Below are positions 17,316 through 26,600 of a stretch of DNA of 64,000 bases, in pieces. Made by a program: the position numbers and the translations under genes. The stretch lies in assembly GCF_019443985.1 (NCBI RefSeq), contig NZ_CP049303.1, forward strand, positions 682,001-746,000, read 5' to 3'. The DNA comes from Liquorilactobacillus hordei DSM 19519. GTDB taxonomy: Bacteria; Bacillota; Bacilli; Lactobacillales; Lactobacillaceae. Below the pieces are notes generated by a model. The model did no database searches. It was not told the DNA's origin and worked only from the letters and a program-made list of their open reading frames with translations. Each line of letters opens with the position of its first letter. The stretch's first letter is position 1.

Positions 17316-17696
17316 ATGAAAAAATTATCTTGTGTTTTTTGCCAGTGGGAGCAGTTAACAATTATTTTAGAAAATGATTTGGCGGTTGGATTCAAGGATA
17401 TCCGTCCCGTAAGTAAGGGACACCTTTTAATCATCCCTAAACGGCATCGAACAAACTATTTTGATTTAAGTGAAGAGGAATTATTGGCAATAAACGAATT
17501 AATACATAGTGGAAAAGAATTATTAGATAATCAATTTGCGCCTGATGGGTACAATATCGGTGTTAATGTTGGTACATATGGGGGTCAGACAGTGATGCAC
17601 TGTCATTTTCATATAATACCAAGGTACATTGGAGATGATCCCCATCCTGCTGGGGGAATTAGAAAACTATTGCCAAAAGGACAAGAAAAAATATAA
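17316..17696 (+). CDS. HIT-family nucleotide hydrolase
   Basis: 126 residues. The histidine triad HCHFHIIP is intact near the C-terminus, with CVFCQWEQ at the N-terminus (CxxC, often zinc) and DIRPVSKGHLLIIPKRH as the nucleotide-binding strand. The tail DPHPAGGIRKLLP is common to bacterial HIT proteins. It would hydrolyse adenosine phosphoramidates or dinucleotides. ATG 17316 is chosen for TGGAG just upstream and because it restores family length; a longer in-frame TTG start at 17286 lacks an RBS. Confidence 0.9.
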   Translation: MKKLSCVFCQWEQLTIILENDLAVGFKDIRPVSKGHLLIIPKRHRTNYFDLSEEELLAINELIHSGKELLDNQFAPDGYNIGVNVGTYGGQTVMHCHFHIIPRYIGDDPHPAGGIRKLLPKGQEKI

Positions 17697-17729
17697 TGTG
17701 CTTATCAGAATAGGAAAGGAGACTTAATT

Positions 17730-18383
17730 ATGGGTAAATTTATTTTACAGCATGTTCCATTTGAAAAACCAGGTATTTTAGAGCAGCTAAATGCAAAAAT
17801 CATTAAGATGTATGAAGGTGACCATTCTCTCCCAAAAGCAGCAGATGTTGAATTAATGATTGTTTTAGGAGGACCGATGGGTGTTAATGATAACTATGAT
17901 TGGCTTATTGCGGAAAAAGAATTAATTGGAGAGGTTATTGCTTTACACAAACCAGTCTTAGGAATTTGTCTAGGTGCGCAATTAATTGCACAAGTATTGG
18001 GAGCAGATGTTTACCCAAATGAAAATGGTAAAGAAGTTGGTTTTAAAGAAATAAAAAGACAAGTGAATGCTTACTCTTTTTTACCAACAGAGTTAAAAGT
18101 TCTTCATTGGCATGGCGATACTTTTGATTTACCAGATAAGGCGATCAGATTATACAGTTCGGATGCTTGTTACAACCAAGCATTCATTTATCAGGAAAAA
18201 GTAATTGGATTACAGTTTCATATGGAGACTACGACAGCCACATTAAAAGGACTGGTTGAGGCTGATAGTGAGTACATTGATGGTAATGTTTTTGGTTATT
18301 CTGAGAAAGAAATCTTAAATGCTCAGATTCCAGCACAAAATGAACAAGTCTTGCTGAAGATGGTTGATTATATAATAAAATAA
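17730..18383 (+). CDS. Class I glutamine amidotransferase (GMP-synthase GATase-like)
   Basis: 217 residues. The nucleophile Cys 80 lies in LGICLGAQLIAQ; the catalytic His is in LQFHMETT; GGPMGVND forms the oxyanion strand. There is no synthetase domain, so it is a stand-alone member of the 'GMP synthase - glutamine amidotransferase domain' group, whose physiological substrates (gamma-glutamyl compounds in some) vary. AGGAAAGGAG precedes the ATG. It follows the HIT gene at 33 bases. Confidence 0.85.
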   Translation: MGKFILQHVPFEKPGILEQLNAKIIKMYEGDHSLPKAADVELMIVLGGPMGVNDNYDWLIAEKELIGEVIALHKPVLGICLGAQLIAQVLGADVYPNENGKEVGFKEIKRQVNAYSFLPTELKVLHWHGDTFDLPDKAIRLYSSDACYNQAFIYQEKVIGLQFHMETTTATLKGLVEADSEYIDGNVFGYSEKEILNAQIPAQNEQVLLKMVDYIIK

Positions 18384-18399
18384 AAATGATTAGCATGAG

Positions 18400-18520
18400 T
18401 GTGTAACTTATGGAACATGTTTATTAGTGATAAATAGAGGTGCTTAATTAAAACGTGCCAACTTCGATGCAAAACAAAAAGGGTTAAATCAAAATGTTAC
18501 GGTTGAATTAACCCTTTGAT
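18400..18520 (+). repeat. Dispersed repeat, copy D, with bidirectional terminator
   Basis: AACTTATGGAACATGTTTATTAG (18405 onward) matches the right end of the dispersed repeat. At 18478-18517 AAAGGGTTAAATCAA pairs with TTGAATTAACCCTTT, which can end both the amidotransferase gene and the convergent membrane protein gene. The palindromic body of the repeat is missing in this copy. Confidence 0.7.
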
Positions 18521-18540
18521 AAGTAGCTTAAAATAATTGA

Positions 18541-19302
18541 CTAATTTGTAGTTGCAAAAATGGTTGAGTAACTCGAAGAACTACTTGAGCCAGAAGTGCT
18601 GTTCTCAGAGAATGCCTTATATGCAGGACTCATATTATATGTCTTACCATTATCATTAGAAGTAGCCAAACTTAAGCGATTTGTGGAGTCATCCGTATTA
18701 TCATCAAGACTGGTTTCTGTTTGCCAGTTCTTTGTAATTTTTTTATTTGCGGGTGCCAAAAGAACGCTTAAATAATTGGGAGAACTTTTGGAGACGGAGT
18801 TGTGAACGTTAATTACTAGACTGCCATCAGGATGTAAAATAACTTGTTTAAAGTAATAAACTTGTGCTTGGCTTGAGTCACCAGCGACTAATGTTCCTTT
18901 TTTAAAATCTAAAGTATATGAATTAGCGTAACCTATATATTTACCAGAATATTTATTATAGCGTGAATAATTAGTAATGGTAGTTGATTGTTTGATACTG
19001 CTAGCTGTACTTGTTGAGACATGTGATTTGCTGCTCGAACTGCTTTGAGTGGTTGCTTGGCTTGAACTTGTAGAGTCCACAATATGATTGTTTGTAGACT
19101 GTTTTTGTGATTCTTTAACAATAAAGACCCCTATGGCAATGACAAGGATTCCAAGCATAACTTCAATGATAAGTGCGCGTTGGCGAATTGCCCTAACTCT
19201 TAGGTAATCCTCGCGCCATGCGGGATCATCACGCCGTTCTTTGTAGAATGCATATGTGTGTTGTGAGCGTGTACGCTTACTAGGATAAGTTTTAGGTTTC
19301 AT
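18541..19302 (-). CDS. Single-pass membrane protein with Ser/Thr-rich linker, unknown function
   Basis: About 253 residues. A basic cytosolic N-terminus (SKRTRSQHTYAFYKERRDD) precedes one transmembrane helix (LIIEVMLGILVIAIGVFIV), then a roughly 60-residue Ser/Thr-rich linker and an extracellular domain (YSGKYIGYANSYTLDFKKG) with a second low-complexity Ser run at the end. I do not recognise the domain by name; it resembles the 'DUF62xx' style lipoprotein domains of lactobacilli. ATG 19302 is chosen; an upstream ATG (19332) would place the AAGGAG inside the coding region. Confidence 0.7.
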   Translation of the reverse strand: MKPKTYPSKRTRSQHTYAFYKERRDDPAWREDYLRVRAIRQRALIIEVMLGILVIAIGVFIVKESQKQSTNNHIVDSTSSSQATTQSSSSSKSHVSTSTASSIKQSTTITNYSRYNKYSGKYIGYANSYTLDFKKGTLVAGDSSQAQVYYFKQVILHPDGSLVINVHNSVSKSSPNYLSVLLAPANKKITKNWQTETSLDDNTDDSTNRLSLATSNDNGKTYNMSPAYKAFSENSTSGSSSSSSYSTIFATTN

Positions 19303-19541
19303 AGTATCTGATATATTCTCCTTATGGAACAACGATTAGTTATTATGGCACCGTTAAAAGTGCATCTTTAACTTTTGTAGTAATTACTTAAGTGACTAGG
19401 TATGTATAATGTTATTCTAATATATAATGGTAGTCGTGAATAGAGATATGCAAAAATTTTAGTAATTAATAAGCTAAATATGCTTAATTAAATGAACTTT
19501 TAAGGATTTATAATGAATAATAAAAAAAGAAGGTTAGCAAA

Positions 19542-19847
19542 ATGACTGATATTATATACATAGTTAAAGAATCAGATAAGAGAAAAGAAATAGAAATGTT
19601 TAATTACGTAATGGATCATAAGAAAAATTTAGGAAAGCGAAATAGTAATCGAAATTTATTTTTATATAGAGTTTCAAAAGATGGGATAATTAAGCCTGCA
19701 AATAGTAAGATTCAAAAAATGGTTGATTTGTTGGGAATTAATTCATTACCAATTGCTTTAACCATAAAACTGGGAAGTTTGTTCAATAATGACGAACTGG
19801 CAGCAATGTTTGATGGTGTCTCGTTTCAGCAGTTTGAAGAAAAATAG
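19542..19847 (+). CDS. Hypothetical 101-residue protein
   Basis: Soluble, rich in Lys and Asp, with no signal peptide. The half around KIQKMVDLLGINSLPIALTIKLG has the look of a thioredoxin-fold C-terminal half (a cis-Pro-like SLP before a strand), but there is no CxxC, so I cannot call a redox role. AAGAAGGT precedes the ATG. It lies 49 bases before the MccF-like gene and may share its promoter. Confidence 0.6.
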   Translation: MTDIIYIVKESDKRKEIEMFNYVMDHKKNLGKRNSNRNLFLYRVSKDGIIKPANSKIQKMVDLLGINSLPIALTIKLGSLFNNDELAAMFDGVSFQQFEEK

Positions 19848-19896
19848 TTTAATTATCAGTTTGATTTAGCCAATCTAATTTTAAGAAGGTGATGGG

Positions 19897-20859
19897 ATGA
19901 ATATTGGCTTTTATACAAGTTCAACACCAATTACTGTTTTGTCACCTAAAAGATTTGAACGTGCTCAAAAATTCTTGAAAGAAAAAGGTGTTAAATTGAT
20001 ACCCGGCAGTCTTACGGGAAGGATAGACGGATATCGTTCTGGTAGTATTATTGAACGTGCACAAGAAATTAATGGACTGATTCATAATCCTGAAGTTGAG
20101 ATTATCATGTCAACAATTGGAGGAACAAATACAAATGCTGTATTGCCATATATTGACTATGGCTACCTAGCAAAACATCCTAAGATTTTTGTTGGCTATT
20201 CAGATACAACAGCGTTATTGTTAGCGGTGACAACTAAGGTACCTCAGTGTCGAGTTTTGTATGGACCAGCACTTGTTTCTTCCTTTGGTGAGTGGGAACC
20301 GCTTGTTGGGGAAACATGGAATTATTTTACAGAAGTTGTTAATTTAGAAAATAATGCAAAAATTACGTTACAAGCACCTAATTATTGGACCGATGAAAAA
20401 ATAAATTGGGAGAATTTTGAGCATGAAAAGGATATGACTCCCAATAAGTGGCATTATATAAAGGAGCCAGTTTTAGAAGGAAGAATTATTGGTGGCAATC
20501 TTAACACGATGTATGGTTTGATTGCCTCTGAATATTTTCCAAACTTCACTCAGAATGATATTTTATTGATTGAAGATTCCGAAAAAGATGCTTCAACAGT
20601 TGAAAAAAACTTTGTGATGCTTAAGTTAGCGGGGGTTTTTGATAATATTAAGGGAATTGTATTGGGTAAACACGCTCTTTTTGATGATGAGGGGAGTGGC
20701 AAAAAGCCAATCGATATTTTACAAGAAGTGTTGGGTAGTAAAAAATTACCAATTATTTATGATTACGATAGTTCACATACTGTTCCAATGATAACCACGC
20801 CATTGGGGACACATGTGAGAATCGATGCAGAAACAATGAGTGTGGAATTTATAAACTAA
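19897..20859 (+). CDS. S66 family serine peptidase (LD-carboxypeptidase / MccF-like)
   Basis: 320 residues. Nucleophile Ser in GYSDTTALL (nucleophile elbow), Glu in LLIEDSEKD and His in SSHTVPMITTPLG make the Ser-Glu-His triad of this family. The motif set is closer to MccF, which cleaves microcin C-type peptidyl-nucleotides and confers immunity, than to peptidoglycan-recycling LdcA. No microcin genes are nearby, so it may be a general peptide or detoxification hydrolase. GAAGGTGATGGG precedes the ATG. Confidence 0.85.
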   Translation: MNIGFYTSSTPITVLSPKRFERAQKFLKEKGVKLIPGSLTGRIDGYRSGSIIERAQEINGLIHNPEVEIIMSTIGGTNTNAVLPYIDYGYLAKHPKIFVGYSDTTALLLAVTTKVPQCRVLYGPALVSSFGEWEPLVGETWNYFTEVVNLENNAKITLQAPNYWTDEKINWENFEHEKDMTPNKWHYIKEPVLEGRIIGGNLNTMYGLIASEYFPNFTQNDILLIEDSEKDASTVEKNFVMLKLAGVFDNIKGIVLGKHALFDDEGSGKKPIDILQEVLGSKKLPIIYDYDSSHTVPMITTPLGTHVRIDAETMSVEFIN

Positions 20860-20886
20860 TAAAACTAGCAATAAAGGAGAATGTTT

Positions 20887-21060
20887 ATGACTGAAAAAAT
20901 TTTTAAAACGGCAACCTATGGAAATAATCAACTAAAATTAATAATTGAAAAAAATTCATTGATACCCAAGACGGTAGATGTAAAAGCAAAAGTTGATCCA
21001 AAGACTGGTGAAGTTAAGTTCTTTGTTGATCCAAAAGATTTGTCAAAGATAACAAAATGA
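20887..21060 (+). CDS. Small protein, 57 residues, unknown
   Basis: ATG 20887 follows AAAGGAGA at 7 bases; an ATG at 20881 is too close to the Shine-Dalgarno. The product begins MTEKIFKTATYGNNQLKLI and ends with VDPKDLSKITK, lysine-rich and soluble. It is likely co-transcribed with the MccF-like gene (27 bases after its stop). No family recognised. Confidence 0.55.
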   Translation: MTEKIFKTATYGNNQLKLIIEKNSLIPKTVDVKAKVDPKTGEVKFFVDPKDLSKITK

Positions 21061-21090
21061 GCAAGTTGTACAAACTAAAAGGTAGTGTAC

Positions 21091-21188
21091 CATAAGTCGG
21101 GAAAATTTGAGTACTAACTTGAAATTACGAACATAGCGAGTACTTTGATATGAGTAATTCGAAGTTAGACGGAGAATTTTGACTTATG
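21091..21188 (+). repeat. Dispersed repeat, copy B: intact 98-base imperfect palindrome
   Basis: The outer arms CATAAGTC and GACTTATG pair, the inner arms CTAACTTGAAATTAC and GTAATTCGAAGTTAG pair over 15 bases with two mismatches, and AAAATT pairs with AATTTT between them. This is the best-preserved copy. It is followed by AAACACGTTTATACGAAATAAATAG and a CTGAATCAA element as in the other copies. Confidence 0.75.
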
Positions 21189-21242
21189 AAACACGTTTAT
21201 ACGAAATAAATAGAGGAACTGAATCAATATTTTACTTTTGAA

Positions 21243-21292
21243 GTGCCCCATAATAGTTAGACAAAAATCTAATTATTATGGAGCGCTTTTTT
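21243..21292 (+). terminator. Strong terminator next to repeat copy B
   Basis: CCATAATAGTTAGA pairs with TCTAATTATTATGG, flanked by GTGCC / GAGCGC, with a T-run at 21287-21292. It would end plus-strand transcription from the 57-residue gene; the convergent DUF998 gene stops at 21301. Confidence 0.8.
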
Positions 21293-21300
21293 ATTTGTGC

Positions 21301-22458
21301 TCATTTAAGGTGGATATAACTCTGAGTATTGTTGCCAATCAGCCTTTCAATATAGTTGAATACTAATAATAACCAGCCAAATGAAAGCATGAAAGAAATA
21401 ATTTCAAAGGCAGTTAAAGAAAAGTAGCCAATAATGCTGAAAAGAAATTCCGAGATGATCAGTAATATTCCCACTGCATAAGATAGCAGTATAAATTCTT
21501 TCGTTATTTCAGGTAGTAGCCAACGAATTCCGATAATCAAGATCAGCACAAAGTAAATCAGAAAAAGAGCCACATGATCATGCAACATGTGGAAAGAAGC
21601 ATCGTTAGGAAAAACCCCAACTAAACCTAGATTAATTGCAACCATTGTTAATAAGATACGCAAAAGCCAAAGTTTCCATGTATGAGCATAAGTATCATGC
21701 AAACTTACAAATAAGTAGTCAATTAACGCTAACATCAAGAGTGCAGACAAGATAAGAGTTGCATTAAACTGCCATCCACTTGATGCTTGATTGGTTCCTA
21801 AAAAGCTGAGATTATGTTGCCACCAATAGCGTCTGTTATTGACCGCCATTGAGATGACGACTCCACTAATGATTACAAGTGTAAGGATTGTTGAGAGCAT
21901 ATTGCCATCAATTGTTAATGCAAAGTGAATCATAACAAGATTGATAAGAGTACAGAATACAAAAAGAATAATACTAGCTGTAAAGTTATCAAATACTGCC
22001 CCTTTAAATAAAACACCTAGTAACCACATTGCACTAACAAGGCAAAGAGCAAGGATTAGTGTGAAAGAAATAACGATAACTGGAAAATTTCGCCAGTACA
22101 CATTTTTTGTAAATTCATTGTGCGGATTTTTCCGATCAATGATAAAGAAAAAAGTAAAAAGAATGGTACCAATAATTGCACCTAACATGATGATTGCAGT
22201 GGCCAATGAAGAGTTACCAGCCATTTTAATAGATTCTATATTTTGACTAATACAGTAAATATAAAAACCAATACTCGTAATTAGTGCAATAATAATTGGC
22301 CAGATAAAGGAATTTCTGACAGTATGTAATTGGTTATCTTGAAATTGGACAATTAGTTTATTATTGCGAATACTGAGTATGGCTTTATCATTGTCTTTGA
22401 GATCTAATTTCTCACTAATATCAGCAGGAATTAATAATTATAAATCTTTGTTCTTCAT
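21301..22458 (-). pseudogene. DUF998-type membrane protein with an N-terminal AbrB-like segment, interrupted by a stop at codon 7
   Basis: The natural start is ATG 22458 (GGAGGACACT upstream on the minus strand), giving MKNKDL then TAA at 22438-22440. The same frame then continues without interruption to 21301: LLIPADISEKLDLKDND (AbrB-like swapped-hairpin segment), a first membrane helix and about seven more helices, including the YWWQHNLSFLGT stretch typical of DUF998. The longest ATG-initiated piece starts only at 22224 and lacks the N-terminal domain and first helix. Reinitiation downstream is possible. Everything after the stop looks conserved, so the mutation is recent. Confidence 0.75.
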
Positions 22459-22562
22459 AGTGTCCTCCAATACATAAAGTACTGGAATATATTATACCAA
22501 ATTTTTGAAGGAGACATATAAGATGAAAGTAATAAAAGAAATGTAGCATTTACTATTAAAAA

Positions 22563-22685
22563 TTATTTATTTCTAGCTTTATTTTTACGAGAATCATGCA
22601 GAATTTTTAATGCACGTTTTCTGGTCTTGATGTTAGGGCTTTTAAGCATGCGGTAAGCTGTAGATAAATCAGTTTTAGTTGACAT
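22563..22685 (-). CDS. Small basic protein next to rpmG ('putative metal homeostasis protein')
   Basis: 40 residues: starts MSTKTDLSTAYRMLKSPNIK and ends in a Lys/Arg-rich tail. Homologous short proteins with the AYR.LKSPNIKTRKRALKI pattern sit next to rpmG copies in lactobacilli and carry that tentative name; function is not established. GGAGATAC precedes the ATG. It lies 11 bases downstream of rpmG, hence the same zinc-responsive transcript. Confidence 0.65.
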   Translation of the reverse strand: MSTKTDLSTAYRMLKSPNIKTRKRALKILHDSRKNKARNK

Positions 22686-22696
22686 AAGTATCTCCT

Positions 22697-22849
22697 TTAT
22701 TTTCTAACTTCAACGAAAAGTGCACGTTGTTTGAGGCGTGGTGAATACTTCATAAGTTTGAGAGCTTCAGGTGTATTCCGCTTATTCTTACTTGTCAGGT
22801 AGAGACGTTCCCGAGTTTCTTTACATTCTAAAATAATGTTTGTGCGCAT
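22697..22849 (-). CDS. rpmG: 50S ribosomal protein L33, zinc-free (C-) paralogue
   Basis: 50 residues: [20 protein letters not shown] and so on. L33 of the zinc-binding type has two CxxC pairs; here the first is reduced to LECKETRE and the second to KYSPRLK, so no zinc can be held. Such C- copies replace the zinc-loaded form when zinc is scarce. A Zur-like box 23 bases upstream fits this role. The gene leads a two-gene unit. Confidence 0.9.
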   Translation of the reverse strand: MRTNIILECKETRERLYLTSKNKRNTPEALKLMKYSPRLKQRALFVEVRK

Positions 22850-22871
22850 GTTAATTCACTCATTGAATTTT

Positions 22872-22892
22872 AAATAGTAACTATTACTATTT
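22872..22892. promoter_or_regulatory. Zur-like zinc repressor box upstream of rpmG
   Basis: AAATAGTAA, spacer CTA, TTACTATTT is a perfect 9-3-9 palindrome. It matches the Firmicute Zur/Fur-family pattern AAATCGTAAT-N-ATTACGATTT except for the C/G pair. Its position directly upstream of a zinc-free L33 gene supports zinc control. Confidence 0.75.
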
Positions 22893-23000
22893 GAAAGTAA
22901 CATAACATTTTGGGGAAGTCAACAAGAATGGTTAGTGAATCAAAAAAGAACAAATTTCGTTATTTTAAAATGTGGTTTCTTGAAATTACATTTTAATATA

Positions 23001-23033
23001 TTGACATTGGTGATTTTAAAGGATATAATCACC
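23001..23033 (+). promoter_or_regulatory. Strong promoter of the restriction-modification operon, with inverted repeat
   Basis: TTGACA (23001-23006), 17-base spacer, TATAAT (23024-23029). GGTGATT (23009-23015) and AATCACC (23027-23033) form an inverted repeat over the spacer and -10, a plausible operator. No controller gene is recognised next to it. Confidence 0.8.
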
Positions 23034-23066
23034 TTGTATTAGTAAGTATAGAAAGGTAAGGAAGAT

Positions 23067-23639
23067 ATGGGGAAAATAAAAAATATGATTAAAGTCGTTA
23101 GTGGTTCTCCACAATTTCGGATAAATGAAGTGCTAGATAACACTGCGCCCCTATATACTTATTATGGGCAGACAGAATTGGAAAGTGACTTAGTAAATTT
23201 ACAAGTGGATACATCTGACAGTAAGCAAATACGTACTTTAGATAAGGTAAATATAGTTAATGAAGGCGATGTACTTTTTAGTTTAATATCAGGAAAAGCG
23301 ACTATTGTTAGGGATATTCATCAGGGATATTTATTTACCCAAAATTATGTGAAGTTGATTTTAAATGATGAAATAGATGCAAAGTATCTTATTTATCTAT
23401 TGAATGAAAATACAAGTATAAAGCGACAATTTAAAGTGGGATTGCAAGGATCAATGGTGTTGAAATATACAATTAGACAAGTAAGAGAGCTAGAGTTGCC
23501 CAAAATTGTTTCGATAGAAAAACAAAGAATTATTGGTGAAATTTATTTTAATCAATTACGATTGCAGGCATTAAAAAAGCGAGTAGTGGCATTAGAAAAT
23601 ACGATAGTGATAGAAAAATTAAGGGGGATTAATAACTGA
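23067..23639 (+). CDS. Half-HsdS: single-TRD specificity-like protein
   Basis: 190 residues, half a normal HsdS: one target-recognition domain (YYGQTELESDLVNL to LFTQNYVKLIL) and one C-terminal helical arm (EKQRIIGEIYFNQLRLQALKKR), which is the conserved spacer helix. It starts the operon and its TGA overlaps the ATG of hsdR (TGATG). It lacks the CAGCGTA recombination sites found in the main hsdS. Half-subunits can dimerise into a symmetric specificity unit in other systems; whether this one pairs with HsdM is unknown. Confidence 0.75.
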   Translation: MGKIKNMIKVVSGSPQFRINEVLDNTAPLYTYYGQTELESDLVNLQVDTSDSKQIRTLDKVNIVNEGDVLFSLISGKATIVRDIHQGYLFTQNYVKLILNDEIDAKYLIYLLNENTSIKRQFKVGLQGSMVLKYTIRQVRELELPKIVSIEKQRIIGEIYFNQLRLQALKKRVVALENTIVIEKLRGINN

Positions 23640-26600
23640 TGAATGAGGCGAAGTTTGAGACAGACTTGATTCAATACATTACAAGTGGAACAATTGATAA
23701 ACCTAGTGGTGAAAACACAACACTTAAAGAAGAACCTGTAGATTACATAGTTAAAACAAAAAAATGGAAATATGAACCACAAATTAAAAATACTGAACAA
23801 TTATGGCGTAATTTTAAACAAATTTTGGAGCAACATAATCAAAATACGTTAGAACATGAATTGAGTACTGTTGAATTTAATCAAGTTAAGAAAATTATTT
23901 CTGATATCCAAACACCATATGAAGCAGGTCAGTTTTTATATGGTTTAAATGGTGTATCACAAATTGAAATTGATTTGGATGATGGGCGTCATGTATTTTT
24001 AACTATATTTGACCAAAAACAAATTGGTGCAGGTGATACGGTTTATCAAGTAGTTAATCAAATTGAAAGACCTGCAGTGATTATTGGAAGACAAAAGCGA
24101 CGGTTTGATACAACTCTTTTAATCAATGGATTACCAATTATTCAAATTGAGGAGAAGCGTGATACGCATGATGTGAACGAAGCGTTGAACCAAATGAATC
24201 AATATGCAGAGGAAAACCAGTATCGTGATATTTTCTCAACACTTCAGATTCGAGTTGCAATTACGCCGAATAATGTCAAGTATATGGCCAATACGACCCC
24301 AGATAAGTTCAACACAGACTTCGCATTTAATTGGCAGCGAAAAAGCGATAATAGTATTGTGCGTAATTGGAAGGAATTTGCAGATTCAATGCTTTCTATA
24401 CCGATGGCTCATCAAATGGCGACCAATTACATGATTTTGGATGGAACTAAAAATAAGCAGATGCTTAAGGTTATGCGCCCATATCAAGTATATGCTACAC
24501 AAAAAGTTATTGAGGGCTTGAAACATGTGGATTTTGAGCTTGGCATTAACAAAATTGGGTATATCTGGCACACAACAGGTTCAGGGAAAACAATTACTTC
24601 TTTTAAAACAGCCTGGCTTGCAAGCCGGATGCCAAAAATTGATAAAGTAGTCTTTGTAGTTGACCGAATTGCCTTAACTAATCAGACAAATGAGAATTAC
24701 AAGGCATATGATCCGGATTCTACTGATAGTATTGATGGAAGTATTCAAAATACAAGTAATACAACTGATTTAAGTCGTAAACTGAAATCAAAAGATAATA
24801 GTATTATTGTAACTTCAGTTCAGAAGTTAGACACATTAGTTAAACGGCAATCGTTTAAAGCACCAAATAAGAATATTGTTTTTATTGTTGACGAAGCCCA
24901 TCGTTCAACTGGAGGAGATTCATTCAAGAATATTCAAAAGTCTTTTAGGAAATCTGCTTGGGTTGGTTATACTGGAACACCAATGTTTGATGAAACGACG
25001 ACAGGCTTGCGCACAGAAGATGTTTTTGGTCCTTTATTACATGCTTATACTATCCGAGAGGCGATTGCTGATCGTAATGTTTTAGGATTTAAAGTGGATT
25101 TTGAAACAACGATTAATGAGGAAGAAATGAAGGATAAATATCTACCAAATTTTTATCGTAATCGATACCCTAAATGGACAGAAGAAAAAATTCAAGAGAA
25201 GATTATCAATTTATCACCAGATGATATGGATGATGCCGTAGAACCAAGCTTTTATGATGAAAATCCAGATCATGTTCATGAAGTCGTTAAAGACATCTTT
25301 AAGAATTGGCGCAATCGCTCAGTTGAAGGTAAGTACAATGCCTTGCTGACAACACACGTTGGTGGAGGGAAGGCCAGTATTCCTATGGCAATAATGTACT
25401 TTGAAGAATTTCAACGAGTGAATGAACTTAATAGGACTGAAGGAAAACAAACCCTAAAAGTTGCAGTTACTTTTAGCCAAAATACATCCAATAGCAATAA
25501 TATGCTTAAAACTAATAATGGACTTTTTGATGCTATAAGCAGTTATAACACCCAATTTGGTACAAACTTTGGGATGGATGATGTAACGGGATATACACAA
25601 GATGTTACTTCACGCCTAAATAAATCAGCTAGTGATGGTAATTTTCTTGACTTAGTCATTGTTGTTGACCAACTCTTGACGGGCTTTGATGCACCAGAGC
25701 TCAATACACTTTATGTTGATCGGACATTAAAAGGTGCAGGTCTGATTCAAGCATATTCACGTACAAACCGGATTGCTGATATGCAAGCAAAACCATGGGG
25801 ACGGATTGTAAATTATCGTTGGCCAGCACAAAATGAAAGATTGATGAACCATGCATTAGCAATTTATGCTAATAAAGATTCAGCCATTTTATCTGATGAA
25901 GAACGAAATAAGCAAAATATAAAAGATGGGATCACAGCACCTGAGTTCAAGAATGTATTTTCAGATACGAAGGAAGTTGTTACAAACCTCTCACATCTGA
26001 CAAGTGAATTTACACAGTTGCCACCTTCAGAGAAGAAAAAAGATACAATGCTTGGTTTGCTTCATGAATATAACAAAGGCATGGCTAAATTGAAACAATA
26101 TAATTCTGAAGAAGTGGGTGGTGAGAATGAGGGATTTAACTACGATAATCCTGATGAGTTAATAGAGGCTTTAGGAATGACTTCTGAACAAGAAGTCATG
26201 CTGACAACTGTATTGACAAATGAGTTGAAATTGATTATTTCTAAGAATAAGAAGATTCCAATTTACCAGATTGAACTGCGGATGACACACATCAAGGACG
26301 TTAAAATCGATTATGATTACTTGACGGAATTGGTTGAAAGATTGTTGAACGAAGTACATGAAGGTAAGACAGAAGAAGCTAAGGAGACACAAAGAAAAAT
26401 TAATCAATTTGCAAATGGTTTGGATGACCGAAATTACGCAACTAAGATTACTAATGCAGCAGTTGCAATTATCAAAGGTCACTTTCCTCCAAGTGACTCT
26501 GATTTTACCTATCCGGCTAAACTAAAAGATAGTGAAAGGGTTATTGAAGCTGCCAATAATGTCAGTCTGGATAGAACGCTGCTTGATTTTCGTGTGAAAT

